This document shows positions 44,628 through 56,000 of a DNA stretch of 64,000 bases, one piece after another (the stretch's first letter is position 1; the number at the start of each line of letters is the position of its first letter). The translations under genes and the position numbers were made by a program. Under the pieces are notes generated by a model. It was not told the DNA's origin. It ran no database searches and was given only the letters and a program-made list of their open reading frames with translations. Source of the stretch: Peltaster fructicola (taxonomy: Eukaryota > Ascomycota > Dothideomycetes); NCBI GenBank assembly GCA_001592805.2, contig CP051143.1, positions 2,108,001 to 2,172,000 of the forward strand, given 5' to 3'.

Positions 44628-46216
44628 ATGGTGCGCAAGATCTCATACTCTGAGGTCCAACAACACCGGTCAGAGCAATCCTGCTGGGTGATACTCTACG
44701 GCGATGTATACGATGTCACAAGTTTCGTTCCTGAGCATCCTGGCGGCTCTTCGATCATAATGCAGCTGGCTGGCACCGACGCAACAGAGGTGAGTCCATC
44801 AATGTGGCACAGCCATAGACTATGATCTGACATCTGCAGGAATTTGATCCAGTACATCCTGCTGGCACATTGCAGGGGTCGTTGCCAGTGGAGGCCAAAA
44901 TAGGCAAAATAGATCAGTCTACATTGCCTGCTATGGACAAGTCGCCTGAGGAGCTGCATCAGCCTGCACAGGCAGTGGCGGCGAGAACACCTCAAGATCA
45001 TGACTTACCTAGCTCGATCGAAGAGTGCTTGAATCTCGACGACATTGAGGCGCTTGCTACACACAAGATCAGCAAGAAGGCATGGGGATACTACTACTCT
45101 GCTGCTGACGACCTATATTCGAAACGCTTTAACAACGCTGTATACCAGCGCATTCTCCTACGGCCTAGAATCTTCGTCGACTGTACGAGATGCTCGACAG
45201 CGACAACAATGCTTGGCAACAACATCAATCTCCCGATATTTGTCTCTCCGGCAGCAATGGCGCGGCTAGGTCATCCAGATGGTGAGGCAGGGATCGCACG
45301 AGCATGTGCCAAATATGGTGCAGTCCAAATCATCTCTAATAATGCATCGCAGAAGCCGGAAGAGATCATTGCTGATGCCCAGCCTGGGCAGATCTTTGGC
45401 TGGCAGCTGTACGTTCAAGACGACAGGAAGAAGTCAGAGGCTATGCTCGCACGAATCAACAGACTCAAAGCTATCAAGTTCATCGTCTTGACCTTGGATG
45501 CACCGGTGCCGGGTAAGCGCGAGCATGATGAACGTCAGAAGAACGTTTCTTCCAACTTACCAGTGCGGAGTTCGATACAATCTGGCTCAGCAGCAAGTAC
45601 TTCTCCTGACCCAGACTCTGCTGCTTCACGATCCGGCAGTGCTCAAGGCGGTGTTGGCAAAGCACTATTCGCTGGCACTGCAGCAGACCTGACATGGAAC
45701 AAAACTCTGTCATGGCTCAAGCAGCACACAACACTACCTATCGTCCTCAAGGGCCTCCAGACGCATGAAGATGCACACATAGCGTCGCAGCACGCACCGC
45801 AGATAAAAGGCATACTGCTGTCGAATCATGGCGGCAGAGCTCTCGACACTGCACCGCCAGCGCTTCACACCTTGCTTGAAATACGGAAGTACTGTCCTGA
45901 AGTGCTCGACAAGCTTGAAGTCTTCGTCGATGGTGGCATGAGACGAGGGACGGATGTTGTGAAAGCACTTGCTCTTGGAGCCAAAGCTGTCGGCATTGGC
46001 AGAGCACCGCTATATGGACTTGGAGCAGGCGGCCAAGCAGGTGTCGAGAGAGTGTTCGAGATATTGAAGGCAGAGACGGAGACGGCTATGAGATTGTTGG
46101 GTTGTGAGACCGTTTCGGAGCTCGGACTGAGGCATGTCAATGCTAGAGCAGTCGAGAGGGATATCTTCGACGGCGTTGACGGTCTGGCCGAAGCAGTATC
46201 TCGTAGTCGACTGTAG
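44628..46216 (+). CDS. Cytochrome b5-FMN L-lactate dehydrogenase (flavocytochrome b2) family, PTS1-like end
   Basis: Two exons, 44628-44789 and 44840-46216, 50-nt intron; 512 residues. The protein starts directly in a heme-binding cytochrome b5 domain ([18 protein letters not shown], second ligand in PVHPAG), without a mitochondrial presequence. The FMN-dependent alpha-hydroxy-acid dehydrogenase barrel follows: [47 protein letters not shown] and [12 protein letters not shown] with the catalytic His and Arg, then [18 protein letters not shown] Ser-rich loop ([17 protein letters not shown]) matches the mobile loop of yeast Cyb2. The last three residues are SRL, a PTS1 variant. It probably oxidises L-lactate or a related hydroxy acid; the location may be peroxisome or cytosol, not mitochondrial intermembrane space. 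Confidence 0.9.
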
Positions 46217-46469
46217 CACCTTTCGCCGGTCCGAGCCCACCGCATCTTATTGTGCTAGCCAAGGTCAAAGTTCGTCGTAGGACGAACTCCGTGATACTGC
46301 TGATCATTGCCGTAACAGGACCATATTGGCGAGTCTTGTGGCGCTGATCGTGCGGTGTCTCAATGGTGCTGTATCTTTGCATTGTGTATGCTATGCGATG
46401 CTATATAGCTTATGTCCTGGTCGTGATTGAGCAACGAGCTTCACATATATTTCAGGAGCTTCGTTCATC

Positions 46470-47727
46470 ATGTTCCATACCATCTTGCAGCAGAAACCGA
46501 AGAACATCGCCATCTCAGCAACTCCAGACCATCACATCGATGTCTCTGAAGTGCCAATGCCGACGCCTTGTCCGGATGAGTGCCTGATTCATATTAGAGC
46601 GACGGTAAGCACTCCAGTAGTACCGACTGTAGGGCCAGCTGAACGATTTAGGGCATCTGTGGCAGCGACGTCCACATGTGGTAGGCTAAGTGCTGCACCA
46701 TTGAACATGTCCTGATGTACGTAGGAAGGATGGTCACATCGGGGACTCGTTTTTGACAGAGAACTGCGGTCTCGGACACGAGAGTGCTGGTATCGTGATC
46801 GGAACGGGTGCTAACGTTCAGCATTTGAGCATCGGTACGTTGGTCAATGCTCTTGACGCCGTACTGATGCCGTCGAGGTGACAAAGTAGCGCTTGAATGT
46901 GGTATTCCATGCTCAAAGCCATCTTGCGAGGCCTGTCGCACTGGTCGTTATAACAGCTGCCCAGATGTGGTCTTTTTCAGTGCACCACCCATTGACGGCA
47001 CACTTAGACGCTACCATGTCCATCCTGCAGCATGGCTACACAAGCTACCGGATGGAATGAGCCTCGAGGAGGGCGCACTCCTTGAGCCGCTGTCTGTAGC
47101 TCTGGCCGGCATTGATCGTGCTAATCTCAGACTCGGCGATCCATTGTTAATTTGTGGTGCAGGTCCAATCGGCATGATCACGTTGCTTGCAGCTCATGCT
47201 GCAGGTGCTGCACCCATCGCTATCACTGACATTGACGAGCATAGGCTGTCGGTGGCACGTATGCTCGTTCCAAGAGTCCGAACGGTGCATGTGAAGCCAG
47301 GACAAGAGCCCAAGGGTATCGCGGAAGATGTCAAGCGAGTGCTGGATTGCGAGGCCAAGCTTGTGCTCGAGTGTACTGGGGTGGAAAGCAGTGTCCACAG
47401 TGGCATATATGTGAGTTGCGAAGTCTTGTGATGCTCAGCTGATCATCGCGATAGGCTGCGAAGTTTGGAGGTTCTGTCTTCATCATTGGTGTTGGCAGAC
47501 CAATGCAGACGATCCCATTCATGCACGCATCATTCCGTGAGATCGATGTTCGATTCCAGTTCCGCTACCACGAGACGTATCCGAAGGCCATCAGGCTGGT
47601 TGCTGAAGGATTGATCGATCTCAAGCCTTTGGTAACACATCGATTCTGTCTGGAGGAAGGGAAAGCTGCCTTTGAAGCTGCCTCAACGCCAGCTGCCAAG
47701 GCCATCAAAGTGCAGCTCATCGATTGA
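46470..47727 (+). CDS. Zinc polyol dehydrogenase (sorbitol/xylitol/L-arabinitol type)
   Basis: Five exons: 46470-46604, 46652-46680 (29 nt), 46725-46834, 46878-47410 and 47455-47727, with introns of 43-47 nt; 359 residues. This is a zinc-dependent medium-chain dehydrogenase. The tiny exon 2 encodes [10 protein letters not shown] with catalytic zinc Cys. [12 protein letters not shown] has the zinc His-Glu, and [21 protein letters not shown] supplies the structural-zinc Cys. The Rossmann segment is [20 protein letters not shown] with Asp in ITDIDEHRL, so NAD+ is expected. [16 protein letters not shown] and [15 protein letters not shown] are typical of fungal xylitol/L-arabinitol enzymes. The exact polyol cannot be told. 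It is co-oriented with the lactate dehydrogenase gene, 253 bp downstream. Confidence 0.9.
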
Positions 47728-47846
47728 TGATCGCGTAGAGCTTCGAGCCGGCCGAGCGCAGGTGCACATTGAGGTATGCGTTCACTCTTCGAGCCATTGC
47801 TGGACTCTTGCATGCAATTCAGCAACAAACGCATACTTCTGTCGCT

Positions 47847-49123
47847 TCAAGTAATGAGATCTGCAATGGCAATCTTCTTCCGCATAGCTCGCGCTTCCTG
47901 CGGCGCCCAATCCTCCATAACGTTCACTGTAGCCTTCATGTCGAAAGCTGCGTGCCCAGCCTCCTCCTCGTCCGGCAGAAGTCGAGCTGTACCGCCTTGT
48001 ATGCTCATAATCCTATCAGTCATGCGCATGAGACGCTTGACAAGTGGCGGAAAGTCCAACGCTGCCATGCCTCCTCGAAGGTCGATCATCCTTCGCTGTG
48101 CTGGGCGATGTGTGTGATTTGCGGCCGCCTTGTCGCCGTAGAGAGACTCGGCAAAAGCAATGCGGCCAACTGCCAGTATCAGTCCGTCGGAGATACATCG
48201 ATTGTTGTCAGTGAGTGCCTCGTTGATGGCTTTGATAGCGAGGCCACGGAGCGCCACGACCACGTTTTGTCCAGCACGCCAAGTCTGATCATGTCACCAG
48301 ATGCAAACATCAGCCGCACAAGAAACAATGCAGGCTCTGCAAGAGCATGCTGTGTCATGAATCGCTCCCATGCTAGTCCTTCCGTGGTGTTGATCTTGAG
48401 ACTCGCCCAGCCACGAGGTGCGAAGATCGTCATCATGTGGTGCAGTAGACGATCGTAGACTGGATGATAGGCTACTGGATAATGGCTGAAAGGATCCATC
48501 ATGCTTGCACTGCTGCAGCCTGGACTAGCGAGAGACTCGGGAGTAGGAGGGAGTTGACTTTGCTCGATTTGTTCATAATCGTTGGACAGAACTGCCCATC
48601 CAGTGGTCCTCAAAGGCATGATCTGGCGACTGTAGCTGGAGGGCACTTCAGTGCTGGTGGAGAGTACTGAAGCCGCCGCACCTTCAGTCGAGGTTCGCCG
48701 CCATCCCGGCCAGTCAGTCTCCTTCTCATCAGGACTGCTAGGAGGATCCAGATAGGCCGTGACAATTCTTGGCCGGGATTTGTCTCTTCGCTGATAATCA
48801 ACAGGCTCCTTCGTCTTCTTAGTCGGTATGATCGAGACGCCACTTTGCCAGGAGCCCTCCAATGCTCTCTTGCGCTTGACATTCGCCGGCTCTTCGATTG
48901 TCCTCGTCTTCTCACGCTGTTTTTGGTCTTGCTCTTTCTGCTTGGCTACCTTCTTCGCAATGGTTGCCTTTCGCGCGGCGGCGCTCGCCAGTGCCGCCTG
49001 CTTTCTGACGGCTTTCTTGTTTGCATCGCTGGAGCTGCCATCAAATGCTACAAACGAAATCGTGCCTGAGGGCGGTGCTACTGCTTTCTCCGAAGGCTTC
49101 TTGGTTGCATCGTTGTCGGGCAT
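47847..49123 (-). CDS. Fungal transcription-factor-like protein, one apparent frameshift
   Basis: From ATG 49123 the protein has a basic, Ala/Lys-rich N-terminus (KKVAKQKEQDQKQREK, ANVKRKRALEG) but no Zn2Cys6 cluster. A Ser/Pro-rich middle is followed by the helical domain of the fungal-specific TF-2/tachykinin-like family: YHPVYDRLLHHMMTIFAP, GLAWERFMTQHALAEPALF. After LGVLD, near 48264-48272, the frame shifts. The conserved continuation VVVALRGLAIKAINEAL, ESLYGDKAAAN and MIDLRGGMAALDFPPLVKRL lies in the next frame and stops at 47847. One missing base there gives a smooth 425-residue protein. This resembles the V-ATPase case, so an assembly error is likely; decay is possible. Function unknown. 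Confidence 0.75.
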
Positions 49124-49651
49124 CGTGCTGTGCTAGGGTGGCGTATGTGCTCATCTCTTGAGAGCGCCAGATCTCTGATAGTTCTCAATCTGTTTGATGA
49201 GGATGACTGCAGTCGCGGAGCCCACAACGGCACTGAGAAACAGCTTTGTATATTGCTGATACATGGTGCTGATGCAGCGATTGGGATCGGCGAGCCAAAG
49301 CTGAATCCCTGTCCTGTGAGAGTATACGTGCGATGATAGATGATCTTCGTGGGGCAGTGCTGAGCATTAATGATAGTTCTGAAATAATTGTGATCGTTTT
49401 CATAGCAGAGCAAAGATCATTGGTCAGATCTAATTTCTCAAACCAGCAAGACGAGGACGATCATTCAGACTTGTGGCGAAGGTTTCATCGACTGAGCCAA
49501 TACCAGCCTTACAGGCATGGATATCACGATTCATGGCGAGTAGAAGGATGATTTGAGTAAACCAATGGCATTGTGAATCATCTATAGCACACTCTCGCTT
49601 GAGTCGACTTTATCCGACCTTCAGCGAGTGATAACAATGCATCCTCCATAT
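49124..49651. other. Intergenic, nothing recognised
   Basis: 528 bp between the start of the TF-like gene and the BiP stop, same strand; only chance frames. Confidence 0.4.
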
Positions 49652-51834
49652 CTACAACTCATCGTGAGGCTCATCGTAATCTGGCATGCCTCCGGCACCA
49701 CCCTGGTTCAGCTTGGACGTGATCGGGTATGCGACATCTGACAGCTTTTGCTTCTGTTCGTCAAAGTCCTCGGCGTCAGCAGTAGATCGGTTCTCCTCGA
49801 GCCAGTCAATAGCCTCCTTGACAGCCTCAAGAAGAGCTTCCTTGTCATCCTCGTCGATCTTGCCACCAAGACCTTCCTCGTCATTGACCTGGTTCTTGAG
49901 GTTGAAGGCATAGTTCTCGAGTCCGTTGGAAGCTTCAATGCGAGCCTTGGTTGCCTTGTCCTCCTCGGCGTACTTCTCAGCTTCCTGAATCATGCGGTCG
50001 ATGTCTTCCTGGCTCAAACGGCTCTGGTCGTTGTTGATAGTGATGGACTCGGCCTTGCCAGATCCCTTGTCAGCTGCGCTGACACGAAGAATACCGTTCG
50101 CATCGAGCTCGAAGGTGACCTCGATTTGAGGCTGACCTCGTGGTGCTGGTGGAATACCTGTGAGCTCGAATTTACCGAGCAGGTTGTTGTCCTTTGTCAT
50201 TGTTCGTTCACCTTCGTAGATTTGGATAAGAACCACTGGCTGGTTATCGGCGGCGGTCGAGAAGATCTGGCTCTTCTTGGTTGGAATAGTAGTTCCACGT
50301 GGAATGAGCTTGGTCATTACACCACCAGTGGTCTCGATTCCGAGAGTGAGCGGGTTGACATCGAGAAGGACAATGTTGCCGGACTGTGATGGTTAGTATT
50401 GCTCGTCTGAAGTGAACACGTATTACTTACTGACTCCTCGCCGGAGAGAACGCCACCCTGAACAGCTGCGCCGAAAGCGACAGCCTCGTCTGGGTTGATA
50501 CCCTTGGAAGCCTTCTTTCCGAAGTATTCCTCAAGCATAGCCTGAACCTTTGGAATACGAGTGGAACCACCAACGAGAACAATGTCGTCAATGTCGCTCT
50601 TCTTCAGCTTGGCGTCCTTGAGTACCTGTTCGACCGGCTTGAGGGTCTTCTTGAAGAGGTCGTTGTTGAGCTCCTCGAACTTGGCGCGAGTCAAGGTCTC
50701 AGAGAAGTCCTTGCCCTCGTGGAAAGCTTCAATTTCGATTCGTGTAGACACCTGGCTGGAGAGTGTTCGCTTTGCCTTTTCAGCCTCGCGCTTCAGCTTA
50801 CCCATTGTCTTCGCGTTCTTGGTGATGTCCACATCGTTCTCCTTGTTGTACTTCTTGACAAAGTAGTCAATGACACGCTGGTCAAAGTCCTCACCACCAA
50901 GTCTGGTGTCACCGGCAGTAGCCTGCACCTCAAAGACACCCTCGTCGACTGTAAGGATAGACACGTCGAAAGTACCTCCACCGAGATCGTAGACGATGAT
51001 CTGTCGTTCCTTGTCGGTCTTGTCGAGTCCATAGGCGAGTGCGGCGGCGGTAGGCTCGTTCACCACACGGAGAACATTGAGACCTGCGATTGTGCCTGCG
51101 TCCTTGGTGGCAGCACGTTGTGCGTCGTTGAAGTAGGCTGGGACGGTGATGACGGCGTTGGTGACCTTCTGCTCAAGATAAGCCTCGGCGACTTCCTTCA
51201 TCTTGCCAAGAACCATTGCGGACACCTCCTCGGCGGTAAAAGTCTTCTTCTGTCTAAACCAAATTGTCAGTTGCTGTCAGACGAGACCTCCGAGCACAAC
51301 TTACCCTGACACAGCGACGGAGACGGCTGGTTGTCCGTTCTTCTCAACAACCTTGAATGGGAAGTGCTTGATATCCTTCTGAACATCCCTGTCGTTGAAC
51401 TTCCTGCCAATCAATCTCTTGATGTCGAAGATGGTACGCTCTGGGTTTGAGGCAAACTGGTTCTTTGCTGCATCTCCGACTAATCGTTCGTCGTCGTTCC
51501 ATGCAACCCATGACGGCGTTATACGGTTTCCTTGGTCATTGACGAGAATTGTGACTTGTCCGTTCTTCATTACACCAACACAAGAGTAGGTAGTTCCCAG
51601 ATCGATTCCAATGACTGCAAGCTGTTAGCATGCTACTGGTAGCTTGTTTCGCAGCGACTGACCTGGTCCCGTCACGGATGTGTCCTTAGTGGCATTCTCC
51701 TCTGCGTGTGCTGTGCCAATCATGCCCATGAAGAGCATAGGAGCGAACAGGATGGCGCAAATGTAGAAAGCGGTCATCCATGGCGATGTTGTCGAGTGCC
51801 TCTGAGGGCGGTGGTTTCTAGAGAACCGAGCCAT
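49652..51834 (-). CDS. KAR2: ER Hsp70 chaperone BiP/Kar2
   Basis: Four exons: 51834-51663, 51614-51305, 51253-50431 and 50383-49652, introns 47-51 nt; 678 residues. An Arg-rich start precedes a hydrophobic signal ([18 protein letters not shown]) cut near AHAEE. Hsp70 signatures follow: [42 protein letters not shown]; then the linker, the substrate-binding domain ([20 protein letters not shown]) and a helical lid. It ends in HDEL, the ER retrieval signal. BiP helps translocation and folding, and signals through Ire1. Its promoter carries an unfolded-protein-response element (52194-52204). Confidence 0.98.
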
Positions 51835-53023
51835 CTTGGCTGGTTTGTGGGTGCTCTCGAAATAGATCTGTTCGTGTGCTCTCCGCGAGACACAGGAGCT
51901 CTGGTTGCTATAGTATACAGACGTCCAACACAGATGGTGCTGGGAGAAGGGAGGAAGAGAGGAAGCAAGAAGACAGATGTATTGTAGGAGAGAGAAGGAT
52001 CACTGCGACAAAAATATATCTCTATAGCGAATCTGTACACGTATCGACAACTTTTTGGACCCTGCCAATCATGTCATCGCTTAGTGTAGGTACCGAAGTC
52101 AAAGTCTAATTTCGACCTCATGTGTGCTTCGCATTACCTGCGCCACGTCCATTATAGCAGTCACCAACACTGTCATGCTATGACTGGTCGACAAGGACAG
52201 CGTGTCCTTGTCGCTGAGACAAGCGCCGTGTGCGCGCCTCCGATTACTGATACATCGCGAGTCATGTGCACATGATTCAGATTTTGACCTCACTCCTCCA
52301 AACCACACATCACCACACGCAGTACATGTCGATACTACTGCTACCTGACAATGTGTATTCTATTCTCATGGTTCGAGTCTGGCTACGTGGAGGTGAGCTG
52401 GGTGGTATCTGAGCACTTCTCTAATGTCACCATCTCGAACTCACCCTCAAGCTCTCACAACATCATGCGCAAGAAGCATCAATACCACCTCCTCACGATG
52501 TCCAACCTCTTTCAAGTGGCTCGAGTCTCAATGGAGCTCCTGTCGGGTAAGTCTGTGACTGGCTGACCGTGTATATGTTGTTTTGTGACATGTTTGTGAT
52601 GCAAAAACCCCAGTCACTCGCCATGGTAAGTATTGCTTCAAGAGACAAAGCCTTGGTTTATGCGAGCACCCCGCTCTTATTGGCTCCCCAACGGCACTGA
52701 ACAGATTCAATATCACATCATTTGTGTACGCTGGTCCAAGCGCGCTATTTCCTGCCTGCACTCCGTTTGTATACTTCTGCCCTTCACCAGTTGCTCGACT
52801 CTCTCATGACACAACATTTACCACAAGCCTTCTGCTTCATTATTGAAGCACACATTCACGAGTAAATCTTCTGCTCATCACGAGCACAAGAACCTCGTTT
52901 TCACAGCCTTCGGTCACGAAAGTGACAACACGTAAGTTTTCACAGGCAAACTGCGACAGCAAACAGACAGCTGACTCGGACTCTTCAGATCTTCGCCCAT
53001 TCTTGCCGCCTTCCATAGGCAGG
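51835..53023. promoter_or_regulatory. Divergent promoter region of KAR2 and the large repeat-protein gene
   Basis: 1.19 kb between divergent start codons. The part near KAR2 holds the UPR element listed separately. The 500 bp before the repeat-protein gene are pyrimidine-rich with no gene. A stretch near 52369 resembles a tRNA B box but has no A box or cloverleaf. Confidence 0.45.
52194..52204 (-). promoter_or_regulatory. Unfolded-protein-response element (HacA/Hac1 site) of KAR2
   Basis: On the KAR2 sense strand the sequence is CACGCTGTCCT, a full match to the filamentous-fungal HacA consensus CAN(G/A)NTG(T/G)CCT as I recall it. On the opposite strand the same bases contain GGACAGCGTGTC, the core of the yeast KAR2 UPRE. 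It sits in a near-perfect inverted repeat (GACAAGGACA ... TGTCCTTGTC, 52188-52212) about 360 bp upstream of the ATG. Confidence 0.75.
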
Positions 53024-56000
53024 ATGGGTCTCTTCCATCCCCTGGTCCTATGGGCCCTCGTCGTCCTCGGCTGGTCTCTCCCAGACGAGGTAAGTGAAAG
53101 AGCAAGAATCACATACACAGGCCTGGGAACTGACAACTATCAGGTGTCAGTCGTTCCAAGTTCTTTGCCGGCTTGGTTCGTCTACCTCTGGCTTCCTTTC
53201 CTCCTCGTCTTCCTCTGTAACATCACAGGGGATTACGAAGGGGCTCTCAAGGCTTTGGTTGAGCCGCCACTCACCATCGCCAGCTACCTCTGGTCTCTGA
53301 CACGCCCTGTCGCCCGCCGTAACTTCCGTTATGGTGTCGCAGCAGTGTGTGTCCCTGTCTCCTGGCTTGTGGGCTTCTACGTGAAGCACGTGCTTCTCCC
53401 TCTTCTGGCTTGGTTCTTAGAACAACTGCTGGCTCTCTTCCGCAAGGAATGGCCAAACGTGGACTTTCGGCCCTCCGGGCTCCTAGGCGTTCGAGAGGCG
53501 CTTTCAGCTCTCGTTCGCGACCTCCCTCAGGGTCGTCTCCGCGTGCAGGTCGTTCTGCCTCGCCTTCTGGTGCGTCTGCGCATCCTTCAACTGGCATGTC
53601 AGCTGGTGAGGGCTCTGCTCAGCCACCAAAGCCACACCACAACCGGCCGCTCCTCGTCGTCTCCTGCTTCTGCTGCTGGTGGTCAACCCACACGATCACC
53701 ACCTCCACCAATGCCTGGCCTTTTGCCTATGACACCACCAGGCTCCCCGGCAGCAGTGGCAGGACCACGTCCACCTTTCCAGGCTCCAGCGCCGCCCTCT
53801 GATGCCCCGTCGTCGGCTCCTGCCACGTCGGCAAGCACAGGGTCTGGTTCTGGTAATGCTTCTGCGGCGAATGCTGCAGTGCATGAGCCACTGTCCTGGT
53901 TAGGTGGGCGACCGAACAGGGTGCTAACCACTGAGCCTGACTGGTCTCGGGCACACAAAGGTCCGCTAGTCTCCTCGTTGTCACAGGCGAAGGCTGCAGC
54001 ATCGGCGAAGCCGGCTGTCGTGCCAACGTCGTCGAGAAGCCTGGCACCTTTCGCGGGTCCACAGTCTCAGCGGTTAAGGAGAAGAGAGAGATTATTGACT
54101 GTCGTCACCGTCGACGCTTCCACACAGACGGACGATGATGGCAAGCAGTTTCTCTCTGCAGGTCACCCGGAGGCCAGATCTAGCTCCCTTTCTTCTGCCA
54201 AGGAAGGCAAGACCGTTCATGTCGATGCGGTTCAACCTCAGGCGGACAAGGCTGTCTCTGAACCAGTCATGACCGAGACTCAGATTCTTCTGCTAGTCGA
54301 GGTCACGGCATCCGCATGGTTCAGCACCTTGGATCGCGCTGATCGTCGAATCGTCATCGAGCGTATCTCTGCTGGTAAGGACTACGATGAGGTGCAGAGA
54401 AGAGCTGAGGCCAAGTTGCCACGCCAACGCTCTTCTCGTAAGGCACCACAGACGGAGTCCAAGCACGAGAAATCGCCTGCACCAGTTCCTGAACCGACTA
54501 CCACACCTGCCAAAGAGGTTGTCGCTCCGAAGAGCATCCTCAAGGCCCCATGGTTCAAGGTTCCAGTGCTGCATGATCGTGAGGCCTTCCTTAGGCGCCC
54601 TGCTGCTGGTAAAGACAGCACTGCTCATCGAGATGTTGCGAGGGTCAAGCTCAGTCGCCGTAAGGCTGAGCAGGCTCCAAAGCTCATCATCGATGGGCAG
54701 TTACCAAAGGCCACGAACGCTGAGCAGCCTCCACAGCAGACTATTGTGAAGAGCTCTATTCCAGCCGACTTCGCCAAAGCTCCCTGGTTCCAGATCCTCA
54801 CCGAGTTCGAGCAGAAGCAACTCTGTCTCGATGCCGCTGCTGGAAAGATCGACGATTTCAGCACAGCTCGCAAGGTGGCTGAGGGCAACCTCAGCACTTG
54901 CATCGCTTGGAAGTACGGCCTTACAGCTCCTGCTCCTGGTGACGTCTCCTTGGCACACCACAGCTCATGTCGGTCTCTTCCTGCGGTACACTCTGAGTGT
55001 TTCTGGTTCACACAGCTGTGCACTTCGGACAAGTTCATGGTTCTGGCTGCTTTCTGGAACGGCGAGGATCTCCTGCCTTTCGCACGGTCAAGTATAGAAC
55101 GCCAACGAGAGCAAATGGCTGCATATATACACCACGGCGTATCACCTCTTCGTGCACCTTCGGTCTTCAAGTTCCCGACTCTCGCAACGCCAACCATCGT
55201 TGTCACAGAGTCAGATGACTTCAGCATACCTTCTTCGCCTGCGGACTCTCCACCTTCTCGTCCAACTTCTTCTACAAAGACCAAAGGCAAAACTGTGTTC
55301 AAGGCAAGTAGCAAGACTAAGTCAAAGACCAAGTTGCGACTGCGACAAAAAGGATATCCAAAAGCCTCGCCAAAGTCTGTGTCAGGATCACGAGTCGAAC
55401 AAAAGCCAGAGGTCCAGGAGCTTCCACAGGTCGAACCACCATCAGAGGTCCAGGAGCTTCCACAGGTCGAACCACCATCAGAGGTCCAGAAGCTTCCACA
55501 GGTCCAACCGACACCAGAAGTTCAAGAGCAGCCACAGGTCAACCCAACGCCAGAAGTCCAAGAGGCTCCACAGGTTGAACCAGTCTCAGGAATCGATGCG
55601 GAGCCACAGGTCGAACCAATCTCAGGAAGCGATGCCGAGCCACAGGTCGGACAGACCTCAGGTTCACCGGTCGAGCCACATGGCGAACAGAATCCAGACA
55701 ACCAGGCAGGCCAGGCAGAGCCACAGGGCGAACGAACGTCAGACATTCACACGGCGCCGGACGCCGAGCCAACGTCGGTATGTGACAAGCCAATGCCGCG
55801 GGTCGACGAGCAAGTGCCACAGGCCAGCGAGCCAGAGCCACAACTCGACCATCCAATGTCCGACGAGCCAGAGCCAGAGCCAGAGCCACAGCCACAGCCA
55901 CAATTCGACCAGCCAATGTCTGATGAGCCAGAGCCACAGTTCGACCAGCCAATGTCTGATGGGCCAGAGCCACAGTTCGACCAGCCAATGTCTGATGATT

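Noticed and set aside
52360-52385. GGTTCGAGTCT, like a tRNA B box
   Set aside because: No A box or acceptor stem at the right distance; no cloverleaf can be formed.
52922-53023. N-terminal extension of the large repeat protein
   Set aside because: The extension opens with GTG, not ATG, and reads hydrophilic leader sequence before a proper ATG and hydrophobic segment.
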